Below, one piece after another: positions 25,488 to 37,203 of a stretch of 64,000 nt of DNA. Source of the DNA: Atopsyche davidsoni (lineage: Eukaryota; Arthropoda; Insecta; Trichoptera; Hydrobiosidae); the NCBI GenBank assembly GCA_022113835.1, contig JAILWY010000012.1, positions 5,580,001 through 5,644,000 on the forward strand, written 5' to 3'. The translations under genes and the position numbers were made by a program. Every line of letters begins with the position of its first letter. Positions within the stretch are counted from its first letter, which is position 1. Under the pieces are notes generated by a model. The model saw nothing but the letters and a program-made list of their open reading frames with translations. It did not search any database and was not told the DNA's origin.

Positions 25488-27691
25488 TTAGGGTGTCCCT
25501 TATATGACCAAAAAAATTTTTTTTTCAAATTTCGAAATGCATACCCTCTACATTTTTTACTAATGCTATAAGATACTCAAATATAAAATTTCATCTTTCT
25601 AGAAAAATTGCAACTAGTGCCGACCGAGCTTCAAAGTTTAGTAAAAAACGTGTTTTGTCTTGATATTTCGGTCTGGTATAAAATCATTATAAATGCAATA
25701 AATTAAGTGAATAATAGTAAAAATTCAATTAAATGAACATTAATCTTTAATCAAAAACATAAAGTAATAACAATCAGTCAGGGTAACTTTTTTATAGAGT
25801 TGTTTTTTTACTGTCCGGATACAATTTTCTATGTTCCTGGACACAGCGCAGCAAGAACTGTTTTTGTTCTTCTTCAGCCGCGATAAGTCCGTTAAAATCT
25901 TGCATCATTTTAACAGCCCTTTCAGCAGTATCATTCACAACCCTCAAATAACTTATTTTTCTTTTAGCTTCCACAAAAGCACTATTATTATTCCAAGAAG
26001 ATACATCTTCCTTTAGAAAACTGTCGTCGATCTGCAGTCGTGATAAAAATTGTTTGCTCTTTTCCGATACGAAATCATCCAGTGTTTTACAAACATAAGC
26101 AAACATCTTGTAGAGTCTTTTTGTCCTTCGCAGTTATTCTGCATTGTGACTGAAGTAAACACATTTTTAAAGAATAGATCGCTCTCGCCATCCAGCGTGC
26201 CTGATGCATGGCTTTGGGGGGGCTTAGTTTTAATTTTTCCTCTGAGTCTCCTCCCAAAAATATTACGCACAGTTCGACCAATTTGCGGTAGTCATCTCTT
26301 ACATAACCTTTGTCTAATTCTGCCTTATAAAATATTAAAAAAGGTTGAATGTCTGTCTCGGCAACACGTTGTTTTACGAAATTAAGAGATGGTTCAATGT
26401 TACTAGCGTCGATGTTTTTCCAATTTTCTCTGAACTTTTTAAACATTGGAGTATCTGGGCTACTAGTAATTTACTTAATTTTGCTTTCAAAGACAGCTTT
26501 TAGGACCAATTCATAAACATGATGACGACAGACGAGCAGCAATTCTCTTCCTAAAGTTTCTCCAAAATAGCACAAGCTCCATTGAAACGGCCAGTATTGA
26601 AAGCTGTTGTGTCGCAGCACATTATTTGTACTTTATCGTGAAGGTTCTAGTCAAAGAGAGCTGTTGAGACAGCCTTAGCTTGATGTTTTTCAGAAGAATG
26701 TTCTAGTTTTGGCACTGCAAGAAGCTGTTCCTTATCGTCAAACGAAGCAATAACTGGCAAGCGTTCTTCTTTAGAACTTCGTACATCTAACCCGGGTAAT
26801 AGTTTTCCATCCCAATGGACTGTGACTACGTCGGGTACATTACTTCCAAAGAAGTCAGATTTTATTGCTTCTGCCCTTGATTTTCTAGTTTCAGCAGCTA
26901 GTGGTTATCTTTGTCTTACAACCCTTTCCTCTTCTTCCAATCGTCGTTGTTTAGATCTATCTTCTTTTTCCGACAATTTTTTATCAACACCACCTAAGCA
27001 TCCTGGTCGATCTGGCTCTCTCTGTTTCATTAAAAATAATTTATCTTACTCTATTTTCATTCTCTCAAAAGCATCAGCATGTGCAATATCAAACAAATTA
27101 TCAAGATCAATTTTGAAATTGTTCTCACGGCTCTTGAACGTAACCTGAGTTTTCTTACAATTTTTTTTGCAACTCTCTCCAAACATGATATAAATCAACA
27201 AGTTTCTTCACGCAGTTAGGATATGCCCTTGTTGGAATTCTTGCTTTTTCCCAATATATGATGCACTCCCTAATCACAAGATTTGCACTTTCACTAACAA
27301 TCAGTTTAACCTCACGAATATTGTAAAATAGGACCGAGGGAATTTGTCGATTAGATGGTAATTTTGCACCATTTATTTGATATCTAGGCAAACCGATAAG
27401 GAAATTATTTTGTTTATCACTCCGTAATTCCACCGACATGTTAACGCACTAAACAATGGAGCACTACTAATCTCAAAAATCACGTATGAAATGACAAATA
27501 AAACATGCAGTTACAAGTCACAGCGCAGTACTTACGCAACTTGTATGGACAAGTTAAAATCGCAAGTCGGCACGGGTTACCGTTTATAAATCGAACTAAT
27601 ATTTTTTTCTAGACAATATAGGGTTATTACTAAACTTTTAAGAAGGTATGCGTAAAAAAATATTGAACTTGAATTTTAAGGGACACCCTAA
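25488..27691 (-). mobile_element. Decayed DNA transposon, 2.2 kb, with intact TIRs
   Basis: The inverted ends TTAGGGTGTCCCTTA (25,488-25,502) and its exact complement (27,677-27,691) bound the element. A direct TGTATA duplication immediately outside both ends (25,482-25,487 and 27,692-27,697) looks like a 6-bp target-site duplication, although the right flank is TA-rich and the limits may be off by a base. The interior encodes a broken transposase on the minus strand. A 6-bp duplication is, to my recollection, a feature of the IS3EU superfamily, so that is one possible assignment; I cannot verify it. Confidence 0.85.
25792..27439 (-). pseudogene. Transposase pseudogene (DDE-type, unassigned family)
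   Basis: Reading from ATG at 27,439 downward, coding similarity continues to a stop at 25,792 but is broken. There are in-frame stops at 27,046-27,048, 26,905-26,907, 26,647-26,649 and 26,471-26,473, and reading-frame changes near 27,155 (an A-run), 26,560 and 26,100. Recognisable stretches in order are VTVHWDGKLL, CCDTTAFNTG, LLVCRHH and NDTAERAVKMMQDFN. The Asp residues of the first two and the Glu of the last are placed like a DDE catalytic triad. I recall this set of motifs from uncharacterised proteins widespread in hydra and insect genomes. The gene fills most of the element between the TIRs. It cannot give a functional product as it stands; mobility would depend on a transposase made elsewhere. 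Confidence 0.85.
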
Positions 27692-27693
27692 TG

Positions 27694-27843
<150 letters not shown>

Positions 27844-28183
27844 GGACAATGCTGTTTACCAGTTGCTTTCAGTTATATAAATTTAGATGGAAAATTATAG
27901 TAAATAATATGGACGAAAAATTATTGCACGTATACTACGTAATACCTCTATTATTCGATATTGTTAGTAATTTCTAGATGTAACATTATAATTACATATT
28001 ATTTTCTACCTAAAGTGCTGCCGTAACTCTCGGGAAATGTATCAAAACATAGTTAGCCTTAACCTTTTGTTATCACTACAGAACAGATTTCATTATACAC
28101 TTATCTTTCACCTCATTACTGAGAGACTATATCCCCTCGGGTAGGGCTACTTCGCGCCCACGAGCAGCCGCAGTCACCCTGAC

Positions 28184-28377
28184 CTGAAACTCAGTTGATG
28201 TGGTTTATTTAGGTCTTGTATAATTGACTCGCCTATGTAGCCGCACAGGACGATGTTGCAGATCCCCAAGACGATGCACCAGGCCACCAGCCAGGGCCTG
28301 AGCACCGACACCCGCTGACAGGAGCTTCGGGGGCAACCGTGCTCATGAGGGAATCTGCCGCATAGCTCGAAAACCAT
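28184..28377 (-). CDS. Probable first coding exon of a single-pass membrane protein
   Basis: The frame starts at ATG 28,377 in the context TACAATGG and runs 64 codons plus two bases to a TTTCAG|GTCAGG donor at 28,184. The N-terminus is Cys-rich (residues 6, 15 and 20). Residues of about 26-49 form a strongly hydrophobic segment, LRPWLVAWCIVLGICNIVLC, with Arg before it, so it could be a signal-anchor or a first membrane helix. The GC content is higher than the surroundings and a GC-rich promoter-like region lies 0.5 kb upstream. I do not recognise the protein. The nearest downstream minus-strand exon (15,540-15,897) has an incompatible phase, so at least one further exon would be needed to connect them, or they are separate genes. 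A competing frame on the same strand is longer but looks like a shadow. Confidence 0.45.
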
Positions 28378-28879
28378 TGTACAAATGTCACATCACTAAA
28401 CCTACTAAAATAAATATCACCGAAATATTCAGCTACATTTTTACGACTCGCATCTCCAGTCTGCAACAATACACTCACGCAACGTTTTGGCGCGACACGC
28501 AAATTTTTCACAAGATTGTCCTCGCACTGTTACACTATCCGCCTACTTATTCTTTGTCAAACGAGGGTCGATCGGGAAACCAATGAAGTACGCGATCGTC
28601 TCGACTACTCATTTTCATCTGTCCGATCGGATTACGCTCAGCCTGTTTTCCAATTACACACAAGATCGCATTACAAAGCTTACACAGTTCTTGCACTTGC
28701 ACCAGATTATTGCATATTAAATTATTCATGCAAAAACATTGAATCAACGAGTTTTAACAATAGTATTTTTTAAATATACTTGCACTTCGTATTGCGTAAA
28801 TTTCACTGCCTTGAATTTATGATGAATGTTTATTGTTTTCGATCAGCGAGTGAGATGAAGTGTCGTTGATTTTTTAAAG

Positions 28880-29240
28880 TCTTTTTCTTTGTTGTGGATT
28901 AAAACGCGGATCTGTCAGATGGTTCGGATGCGGAGTCCGCGGCTGCGGAGAGGGTCCTCTGCACGAGCCCTGTCGCCGCCGCCGCCGGAGAGGCACTGAC
29001 GCCGAGCGCGAGGGAGCCGGGGCCGCCCACGTGTGCGTGCCACGCGGCTCGGGGAAAACTTTTGCCATCGATCTACTCCCATGGATTGGCGCGACGACAC
29101 ACTGACAAAATAAAAACAATTGGAAATAAAAATTACTCCCTCGATAGTCAAAAGTCTGTGCCGCGATGAAGATGTAACAATTAGGGGGCAATTCGGCGGC
29201 GGCGCGGGTTTTATGGCCGAAGCGTAAAACTACCGACATA
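28880..29240 (-). promoter_or_regulatory. GC/CpG-rich promoter-like region
   Basis: This is a sharp GC-rich block in AT-rich DNA, with GCC-repeat tracts and a CACGTG E-box at 29,028-29,033, ending about 0.5 kb upstream of the ATG at 28,377. It is the natural candidate for promoter and 5' UTR of the minus-strand gene. No TATA box or initiator could be assigned. Confidence 0.35.
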
Positions 29241-30109
29241 CGCCGAGGCACGAATGAAGTCGTACGAAGTGACGTGAATGTAAATAATCTTGCATTTGAT
29301 GTTTGTTTATTGCCTGCGACAGAGCGCGATTTATGGGGGCTTTTATTTTATCGCTTTCCTTGGTCGGTCACTACTTACAAAAAGTTTGGATATTCGCATG
29401 TTTTATTTGTTTTACTGTTGTTACTCAACAAAATTAGTGATAGAAGTAAAACGTAGGCAGTAAATAATACATAAAACAATAATGTAGTAATTTTGCCTTG
29501 ATGTAAAAATTTACCTGAAAAACGACGTGTGAGAGTTTATAAAGATGGGATGTTATGTAATTTTAACAAGGATTCAATCAATTTTTATGTTTGTAATAAC
29601 GTAACTCTATATTAAATTACCCAAATCTGTGCAGGTAGAAACCCAAAATTGAAATAGCCTCAACTGATTCTCCATAAAATACAACAATAATCTCTTCCCA
29701 CAGATTTATTTGATAATTACTTTTGTTACTGTGAATGCTACTATTTTCGTTATGTGCTTTGCAATGTTAAAGTAGAGTATGTATGTATCCAAGAGTAAAA
29801 GACATTTAATAAATTGAATGGATTCAAGAACATCAAGAAAGTGAAATTTGGTATTGCGTACGAGTTGTGTACATGCGACGCGCCTGCATCGCTAGTTGCT
29901 GAATATTTTTCAGATTATCTGATATAAAGTTCCAGCATACTAGCATATTTCCTAAAAATATTCAGAAATTGTGGCTGCATAGACGAAATAAATATTTATA
30001 ATATTAAATTCCTCCCAAAATTATAGCATGTCGTAACGAATAATTTATGCACATTCTTGCTAAAAAAAAAAAAAAAACAGCTTTAATATAAAATGTTCCC
30101 GTTTCAGTG

Positions 30110-30440
30110 CGCAGTAGAAAATGACCGAGTGCCATAAAGCAGGGCTCCTCGAGCAAATGAAATCAGAGACGCCCTCCCCATCATCAGAGCACTGTGCGCC
30201 TTCCGGTCCTCCGCGGAGAGGAGCCCGCAGTCGCGAGGGGTGGGCGCTTGCAGCGTTACGGCGCCGGGTCCTCTGCATCCCCTCGAACATAATAGCACGT
30301 GGATTCTACCACGTGCAGTCACCCACACTGCGAGGGCCACGCACACTGGAGCAGGCTCGGGCACGTGGACGCGCCGGAGGGCGGCGGGGCAGCCTCCCGG
30401 CACGTGCACGCATCTGTCACAATTCACCCAAATAATAAGA
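30110..30440. promoter_or_regulatory. GC-rich block with four CACGTG E-boxes
   Basis: CACGTG occurs at 30,296-30,301, 30,310-30,315, 30,362-30,367 and 30,401-30,406 within 111 bp. Palindromic CACGTG is bound by bHLH factors such as CLOCK/CYCLE, MITF and Myc/Max. The block lies about 2 kb upstream of the minus-strand first exon at 28.4 kb and may act as its distal promoter or enhancer. Open frames here are probably compositional. Confidence 0.4.
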
Positions 30441-30643
30441 TAGTGTGTGCCGTACAGCTTTATTGATTTGCGCCAATTCCCTGGATGCCGAATTATTCTC
30501 GAAACGCCTCAAGGGCGAATGAGAAACTTCGACGCTGCATCTGTCAAAGGGTGCCGGGTTGGTACGGAATATGGAAAGTGAACTTTAATAATATCGTGTA
30601 ATAATATTCGTACACTTTGAAAAATAAGGGTTATAAATAAATC

Positions 30644-30855
30644 GGTACTTGTTTTTTATCCGACCACCAAAAAACTTATACCTAACCTTTTTTTTTTAAC
30701 CTAACCTAACCTAACCCAACGAATCGAGCGGTCATGGAAATCTGCAATGAACGAAATAAACGCCACAACGGGACTCATCGTCATATGATAGATTCTTATC
30801 TCTGCGAGTACATGTACATTAAAAAAATTTGGTGGTCGGATAAAAAACAAGTACC
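30644..30855. mobile_element. MITE with 28-bp TIRs and 8-bp TSD
   Basis: Perfect inverted ends begin GGTACTTGTTTTTTATCC and extend 28 bp. An exact 8-bp duplication AATAAATC flanks the element at 30,636-30,643 and 30,856-30,863. The 212-bp interior has no coding capacity and contains a short AACCT array (about 30,698-30,717). An 8-bp duplication fits hAT, P or Merlin-like elements; the GGTAC end does not let me choose. Confidence 0.9.
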
Positions 30856-31473
30856 AATAAATCAACTATTCAATTATCCGATTGGCTCTGGTTCATTCCT
30901 TTATTCAGCGGAATGGCATTTTATGCAACTCGCGAAACACATTTCAGTTTATTTAAATAACAAAACGTCTAATTTAAACTTCAGCACTTCAGCAATTTAA
31001 AATTAAATCTTACCTAATAAGTACCAAAGAATGAAAATAAGAGTAGGTATATCGAGTAGGAATAATATAGGTATTAAATAGGACGTGTGTCTGTCTGTTT
31101 ACGGTTGTTTTAATAAATTATCTCGTTTATGGGGGCCATTTTATTTTTAGAATTGTGGGGCAGATGATGCTGCACGAGGCAAACCCAAATTAGCCGTGAG
31201 GTAATTAGGCAGGTAGGTTCTCCTATTGATGGCCAGGGCTCGAGGTGGGCGAGTACTTTAGATAGCGCACGGGACGCTAAAAGAGCGTAGATCCGGTCTT
31301 ATTAGATATCATTAATTTAATTATATAAATACGCAGCTACCAAAGCAATCAATGAAGGCAGCAATGGTGGTGTTTAACTAACGCTGGCATAAAAGCTGTG
31401 TTTGATATTTTGCCCGAAGTATATGTACGTATCTCTCAATGGCGTGTGTGGGTTTTTCAATTTAATAGTCATA

Positions 31474-31781
31474 TCTACTATAATAATAGCCATTGTGTGT
31501 TTATTTGTATGTTTGTATGTATGTTTCATTTTTCCGTTCTGTATAGAATATCTTAAAAGATACAACGCTGATTTTTTGCACATAAGTTAAGTAAATTTTT
31601 CCGCAGCTATGTGCCGAATTTCAAGACGATAGGATAATATTTTCATTCATAAACTTTAAAATATGCTTTAGCTAAACTTTAATTATATAATTCACTTCTT
31701 CGCCGCGAGATGTCGTTAACCGCGAGAATTTAGACGCATCGTTCATCAAATTCGTCATTTTGTGACGGGCTACATTACTAG
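31474..31781 (+). mobile_element. Non-autonomous Helitron, 308 bp
   Basis: The element begins TCTACTATAATAATAGCC after an A and ends CTACATTACTAG before a T, the 5'-TC...CTRR-3' structure and A/T insertion site of Helitrons. The final 45 bases, including an imperfect hairpin just before the end, closely match the copy at 38,818-39,372. There is no coding capacity. Confidence 0.85.
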
Positions 31782-31955
31782 TATATATATAATAGGCATG
31801 ACGAAAGATTTTCAAATCCTCTTCCATAATGGGGGTACCCATTTACTATTTACGAAAAAAACTTTATTTCGGTAAAAAACTAGAGTTTAACGATGTTTAA
31901 AGCCATTTTTATAATATTTTTTCAAAAGTGCGCGAAAACGCGACATCGCGAGGCG

Positions 31956-32089
31956 TGACGTCATCGCAGCATTTTTTAGACGCTCTGACGTCATTAACTA
32001 TAATTGTTAACGGGCGTGCCATTGTGTTTGCATTGAAGACCATAGACCAATTTGAATACCATAGAGTTGTTGACGTCAGTATGACGTCA
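31956..32089. promoter_or_regulatory. Cluster of four TGACGTCA palindromes
   Basis: Exact CRE/ATF-type octamers occur at 31,956-31,963, 31,986-31,993, 32,071-32,078 and 32,082-32,089. Four perfect copies in 134 bp of otherwise AT-rich DNA is far above expectation. The block begins 175 bp beyond a Helitron and may be part of another repeat, so it need not regulate a local gene. Confidence 0.45.
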
Positions 32090-32668
32090 TGCGCTGTGAT
32101 TGGTGTTTCAGTCAAAATGGCCGATTGCAGTATTTTAATCTTTTAATTTATTGAAAATCGTATTAATCTTAGATTTTTAAATAAAACTAAATCACTTTTT
32201 TAAATCCTTTTAATATGTATTTTCCCTTAAAATAATTATTTCTTTGATTCTTTGATACTGTCGTCATCCCTATTATGTGTGTGTATTCGTATAAATATGC
32301 AAAGTATTGTTTGAATTCTATATGAAGTAGTTAATGATGGTTTGCATAAATGATTGGACCGTGATAGAATCCTAAGGAAATGTACAATGTTATAAAGAAA
32401 ATTTAATTTAATATTTTTTTAATTTAACGCAACTATTGATTAAATATGAAAAATTCCAAGGAACGAAAGCCTTACCCTTGTAAGGACAATCTTGACCATG
32501 GTTGACAGTATCTTTGCAGGTTTTGACTCTTTCCTGCTCAATTTTTCTTTTTAGTATCACAGCGTTTCAGTTTCGGTACTACAAAGAATTCCTTGAAAAT
32601 GGACCCAGAACGGATTATTACAACAACAAAAAACGCGGCACATATTAATATTATATTTTCTTGTACAG

Positions 32669-32775
32669 AATAGAAAAAAAGCGAATTTTACCATGCACTA
32701 TGCCTCCGCCACACGCCACTGGTATGACGTCCTGCCGCGTACCTATTCTTATGAATCCGTGGTGCTATGTTGATA
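32669..32775 (+). CDS. Candidate orphan exon (low confidence)
   Basis: A good acceptor (TATTTTCTTGTACAG) and a consensus donor (GATA|GTAAGT) enclose 107 bp that is open in one frame. The reading starts IEKKRILPCTMPPPHATG and ends NPWCYVD, and the DNA is more GC-rich than its flanks. I find no partner exon and do not recognise the sequence. It may be a non-coding RNA exon or chance. Confidence 0.22.
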
Positions 32776-34372
32776 GTAAGTACTGCAATATGAATGCAGC
32801 TCATGTAAAAGATCCGTTATCAATAAAAAAATATATACTGTACCTTTTATGGTTAGAAATAGAAGTACTAAAACGTAATGTTGGGAAAAATAAGATAAGT
32901 GTAATCGATTAATTCAATTGAAATTCGATGAAAAAAAAACCTTTTTAGTTAGATATTCAATCAAATTAACAGTTTTTGATGTACAATAGATTATCTAACA
33001 AGTTATTGAATATAAAAAAAATCGTTACTTAGTCATTGTAAAAGTTGCTAATTGGACTGCTCATTTACCGCATTTATTTTTTTGTGATTACTGTTCAATT
33101 AAGTCAAACTTTCAGAACTTGAGCGCTAATTCTGTAATAATTGAAGAACGAGCAAGGAATTATTTAATATACTAGGTCGCGTAATTCTTCAGTCGATCTC
33201 AACAACGCTACAGTGGCTTCAATCTCGGGAAGATAAATTAGTCCAAAAGTTTACGAGTGAATTACTCGAATGAATTGTTCAGTAAGTCGATTAAAGAAAG
33301 CATTCGATTGCGTCCATCACTACTCAAAAGTACCTTCGTATCAATGGCCATTCAGTCTGCCCGGGCTTTTAATCTTTGGGGCGCGACCGCTGAGTTTAAT
33401 TTTAATAGTATCATGTTCAATTCTGTATCGCGTATGGCCTGATATAACATATCTGCATTCCCTTTGTTTTTTTACATGAAAATTAACAAACAAGTAACGT
33501 CGACAAATGGAGCTCAATATATTCCAAAAAACGAATTTTTCTATATTTTATAATCAATCATTGATAAGACTAGATCGATTTGAGTGCTTTATCATAAATC
33601 CGACACCCACTTAGAACGGTGTCTAAAAATATACGATTGAAATAAAAAGGTATAAAAATGTCGATCGCTCTATTGAGGATCAAAAATGAAGAACTCGCAT
33701 TTGTGACAGTGAGCCACATAATCATGGCATAGCTCATGGTTGTCAGCCAAAAGGGTCCACATTGCATGTCCCCTGCCTACAACTTGCATCTATCTACCTT
33801 CACGCGCCACCAGAGTAGCCTCGGCTCCCTCGAATGCCGCAAGTGTTGCAGCCCAGGGCGGCTGGCTGTGCTCGTGGACACCATTTGCTCTGGCTAGGAC
33901 GCGCCGCGGACCGTACAATATTTTTTCTGAAAAATAAAGCCGGAACTTGGACACAAAAAGGCGATGTTATGAATGCGAGTGGAAAAAATTGTGGGCATCT
34001 TGGCCTCTTACGGGCGGAAGAAGATGAAAATATTAATAACCACTAGAAACCGAAAAGATAATTGAGTATTGAACTTACTCACAATTGATGCTTTCAGTAC
34101 CTATTCCTTAAACTGCAGCAAGCAAATCATCACAAAATCCAGAACTAAGATCATATTTTGATTTCAATTAAGAAAAAATGAAAAATTCGGTACAGTTCAT
34201 GCTAACAAAGAATATGTATAATGAAAAAGATATTGTACTCAAAACCACATCTATCAACTGAGAACAAAAACATCTTCTGTTGCAAAATGAGAATCTGTAA
34301 ATAATTATTACTTATGTCCATTTTTTGGATTGAACGTCTCGATTTTTCGAAAAATTCTCAATTAATGGAGGT

Positions 34373-34445
34373 GATTCGTTAATATAAGGGTCAGTACACT
34401 GGCCATGTAAGCCTGGGGATGTGGGTTCAAATCCCACACAAATCA
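34373..34445 (+). pseudogene. tRNA-Thr(UGU)-derived pseudogene
   Basis: The segment folds as a tRNA: acceptor GATTCGT/ACAAATC with one mismatch, a D-arm-like stretch, anticodon arm CTGGC-CATGTAA-GCCTG with one mismatch, a 5-nt variable loop, and a perfect T arm GTGGG-TTCAAAT-CCCAC. The anticodon would be TGT. The loop resembles the tRNA-Thr loop CTTGTAA except that the invariant U33 is A, and the D and anticodon region also resembles tRNA-Thr. The lost U33 and two stem mismatches argue for a decayed copy or a SINE head, not a working tRNA. Confidence 0.6.
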
Positions 34446-37203
34446 CGATTATATTTTTCTGAGAATTTCTTTAATCATCTTCTATGTGTGAACTAATGTG
34501 CCTAATCATATTAGTAATAAATAATTATTCTCAAGACCTTGCTTTTCTACAAACAAGAGCAACATTCCCAGAAACACTTGCTTCTGGAGATATTGACAAT
34601 TTATATCTAAGTAGTCAATACGATATGAACATAAACGATCTCATTTGAAAATGCAATACTTTGATAAAAATATTTATCGAATCTTTAACCTTGCTTGCAT
34701 GTGAAACTAATCGCTCATCTTTCATAACTAAATAGCTTCACAAATTAGCCTAGAAGTTCAAATTCAGTCTAAAATTATCAGCATAAGAAATTCTTTACTA
34801 CTCACTGGCGTATACATTCGCAAATATTGTATAAGGTAATAAGCAGTGTTTAAGAAAACCATACAAATCTGTTGAAAAATATTGTATTTTCTTAAATAAT
34901 ATGCAAGAAAGTGAATTACAACAAATGTGAAAAAAGATCAATAATGGAAAGTCATTTTGCTGGTATTCAAATTTGTACATTCAAAATGACAAATTATTCA
35001 TGAAGGTACGTAATGCCAATAATAATAAAATTACAAAATCAAGTTACAATCATGAATTATTTCATTTATACACATACAAATCTATATAAATAAACTTAAC
35101 AATCTCTCTTCCTATGCCTTTGTTATTTTTAATATACAATATAATAATTACAGCGTGTTTCTTTTACACTGACCGACATATGATTTTAGGTGCAAGATTA
35201 ATAATATTATAAATATTGATTTGAGATTAATAAATGTTTTAAAACCAGTGAAACATTGTTAAAATCCAAAAAACCTATATTTAATTTTAATACAAAAGAA
35301 AAAAATTTTAGTGAGAAACCTCATAATTATCAGTGAATTCCAGTATAAATTAACTATAAAATGTAGAAAATATTTTCTTATATATTTTATCAACCGTTGA
35401 CTTACATATTCTTAAAGGTGACAAAAATCAAATGTATGAACGTACAGATACCAAAAGTTACCCAAGTGTATACACAGAAAGTTGACTTAATAAAAAAATT
35501 GTCACATCTAATATTAACTTACATAAACCTAAATAGGTACTTCTGATTTAGCAGGTATCAAAATATCCTCACATCGATCATACAGAGACGAACCAAACCG
35601 GAGCAGTCGGAAACCAAAAATATCTTGCAGTCTTTGTAACCATAAAAATTAACATCCTGCGCAAAACACTCAATCATTTTCATCGCTCTACATAAAGAGT
35701 AATGTCTAATATTATGATGGTTATCCAATTTTATTAAAAAGGTTTATGAAATATCCAAATTAACTGAAGTGAAAAATTCATCAATATATCTTAAATTTAC
35801 ATAAATATTAAGAAATAGTAATATTAAGAACCACTTTTCCATACAAGAAAGTTTTACCGTTGTGAGTAGTTTTAATATTTTAATTAAAATTCAAAGATCA
35901 AACTGCACTTGTACTTTGTGGCACACACACATTTCTGTTACAATTATTTTATTCCCTAGTATAATTAAATTTTGCCTTTTTCTTACTGATTTATATTTTT
36001 CATAATAAGCCATCTAGACCAATCATTTTATTGTGCGTGTATAATTTTTTTTTTTAAATTGTGGTTTCTTTTATGTAATAAGGCGGGAGCAAGAGCCAAG
36101 TATTTAATCCACGGTCATTAAACAAAATGATTACAGCAGTTATATTATTTTGTAATGTATTAATAATCAGAAAACGTAAGGTGTGTATATCATGTTTTTT
36201 TTTTTTAATATCATAGAATTTTTGACTTTCCTTTTTATTAAACAATACGATAAGCTCTGAAATAATATAATAAACCACAAATATAAGAGATTATACATGC
36301 AGTAACTTTTCTTTTCACGACTATTTTTGCAAACCCCAAACATACTCAAACGATTAATTGCCCAGCCCTACCAGAGGGATTCTGAGGTTCGGTAACGGAA
36401 AAAACATAATCATTTATGATGAATATTAGACAGATTTAAGTGCATTTGTCATTTATTGGTCTTCAACTAAAGTATCTTGTACAGTCAGAATTATGGTGAC
36501 ACATGTATCCAGTGACACGTGACATAGCAAACAAATTTCAATGAGTCAAATAGTAGACTGTAAATCAAATCCTATAAATTCATCCATGCATATTCCTGTA
36601 TGCTTAATTATATTATCCTATAATGAAAATGAATTTACTACTTGTATCAATACTTTAGTTAGTAACAATGTACCCTAAAATAAAAGCTTATACAACAAAA
36701 TTAAACTCCTCCAGGCAAATACTGATCATGTGTTTTTTTTTTATTACATTACATCTATTTTTTATTACATTTCTTAATAAGCTGCATTATCATTTAAAAA
36801 AATCAAAAAGTTGTATGTTAATACCATAATTGAAAAAGGTAATTATTTATCACAAAAAAATAAAATATAATTTGTACTGTTAAAAGTTGAAACATGATGA
36901 ATAATATTTTATATTGCTTGGAATAAGAAGTTATGCAATCTTCTATGATAACATCATTAAAAGATACACCAAAATATTATAAAAAAATATCTACAATACT
37001 CATGTAGAAGTATGCTTTCATTGCTGCTTCTTATATTACAACATTTAAAACATCTTGAAGAACACCCGCTTCTCTACTAAATTAAAATAATTTAATATAT
37101 AAATCAGTAGATTCAAATAGGATATCAAGAAAGGCACCCAGCGCAACATGTGCGAGAATAACGTCTAACCGTATTCATAATTCAACAATATTTTTATATT
37201 AAA
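34446..37203. other. AT-rich interval including the TFIIB 3' region
   Basis: No gene is evident. The right-hand part is presumably the TFIIB 3' UTR on the minus strand. TTTATT (AATAAA on the minus strand) occurs many times, so I cannot choose the poly(A) site. The rest is low-complexity AT-rich DNA. Confidence 0.5.
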
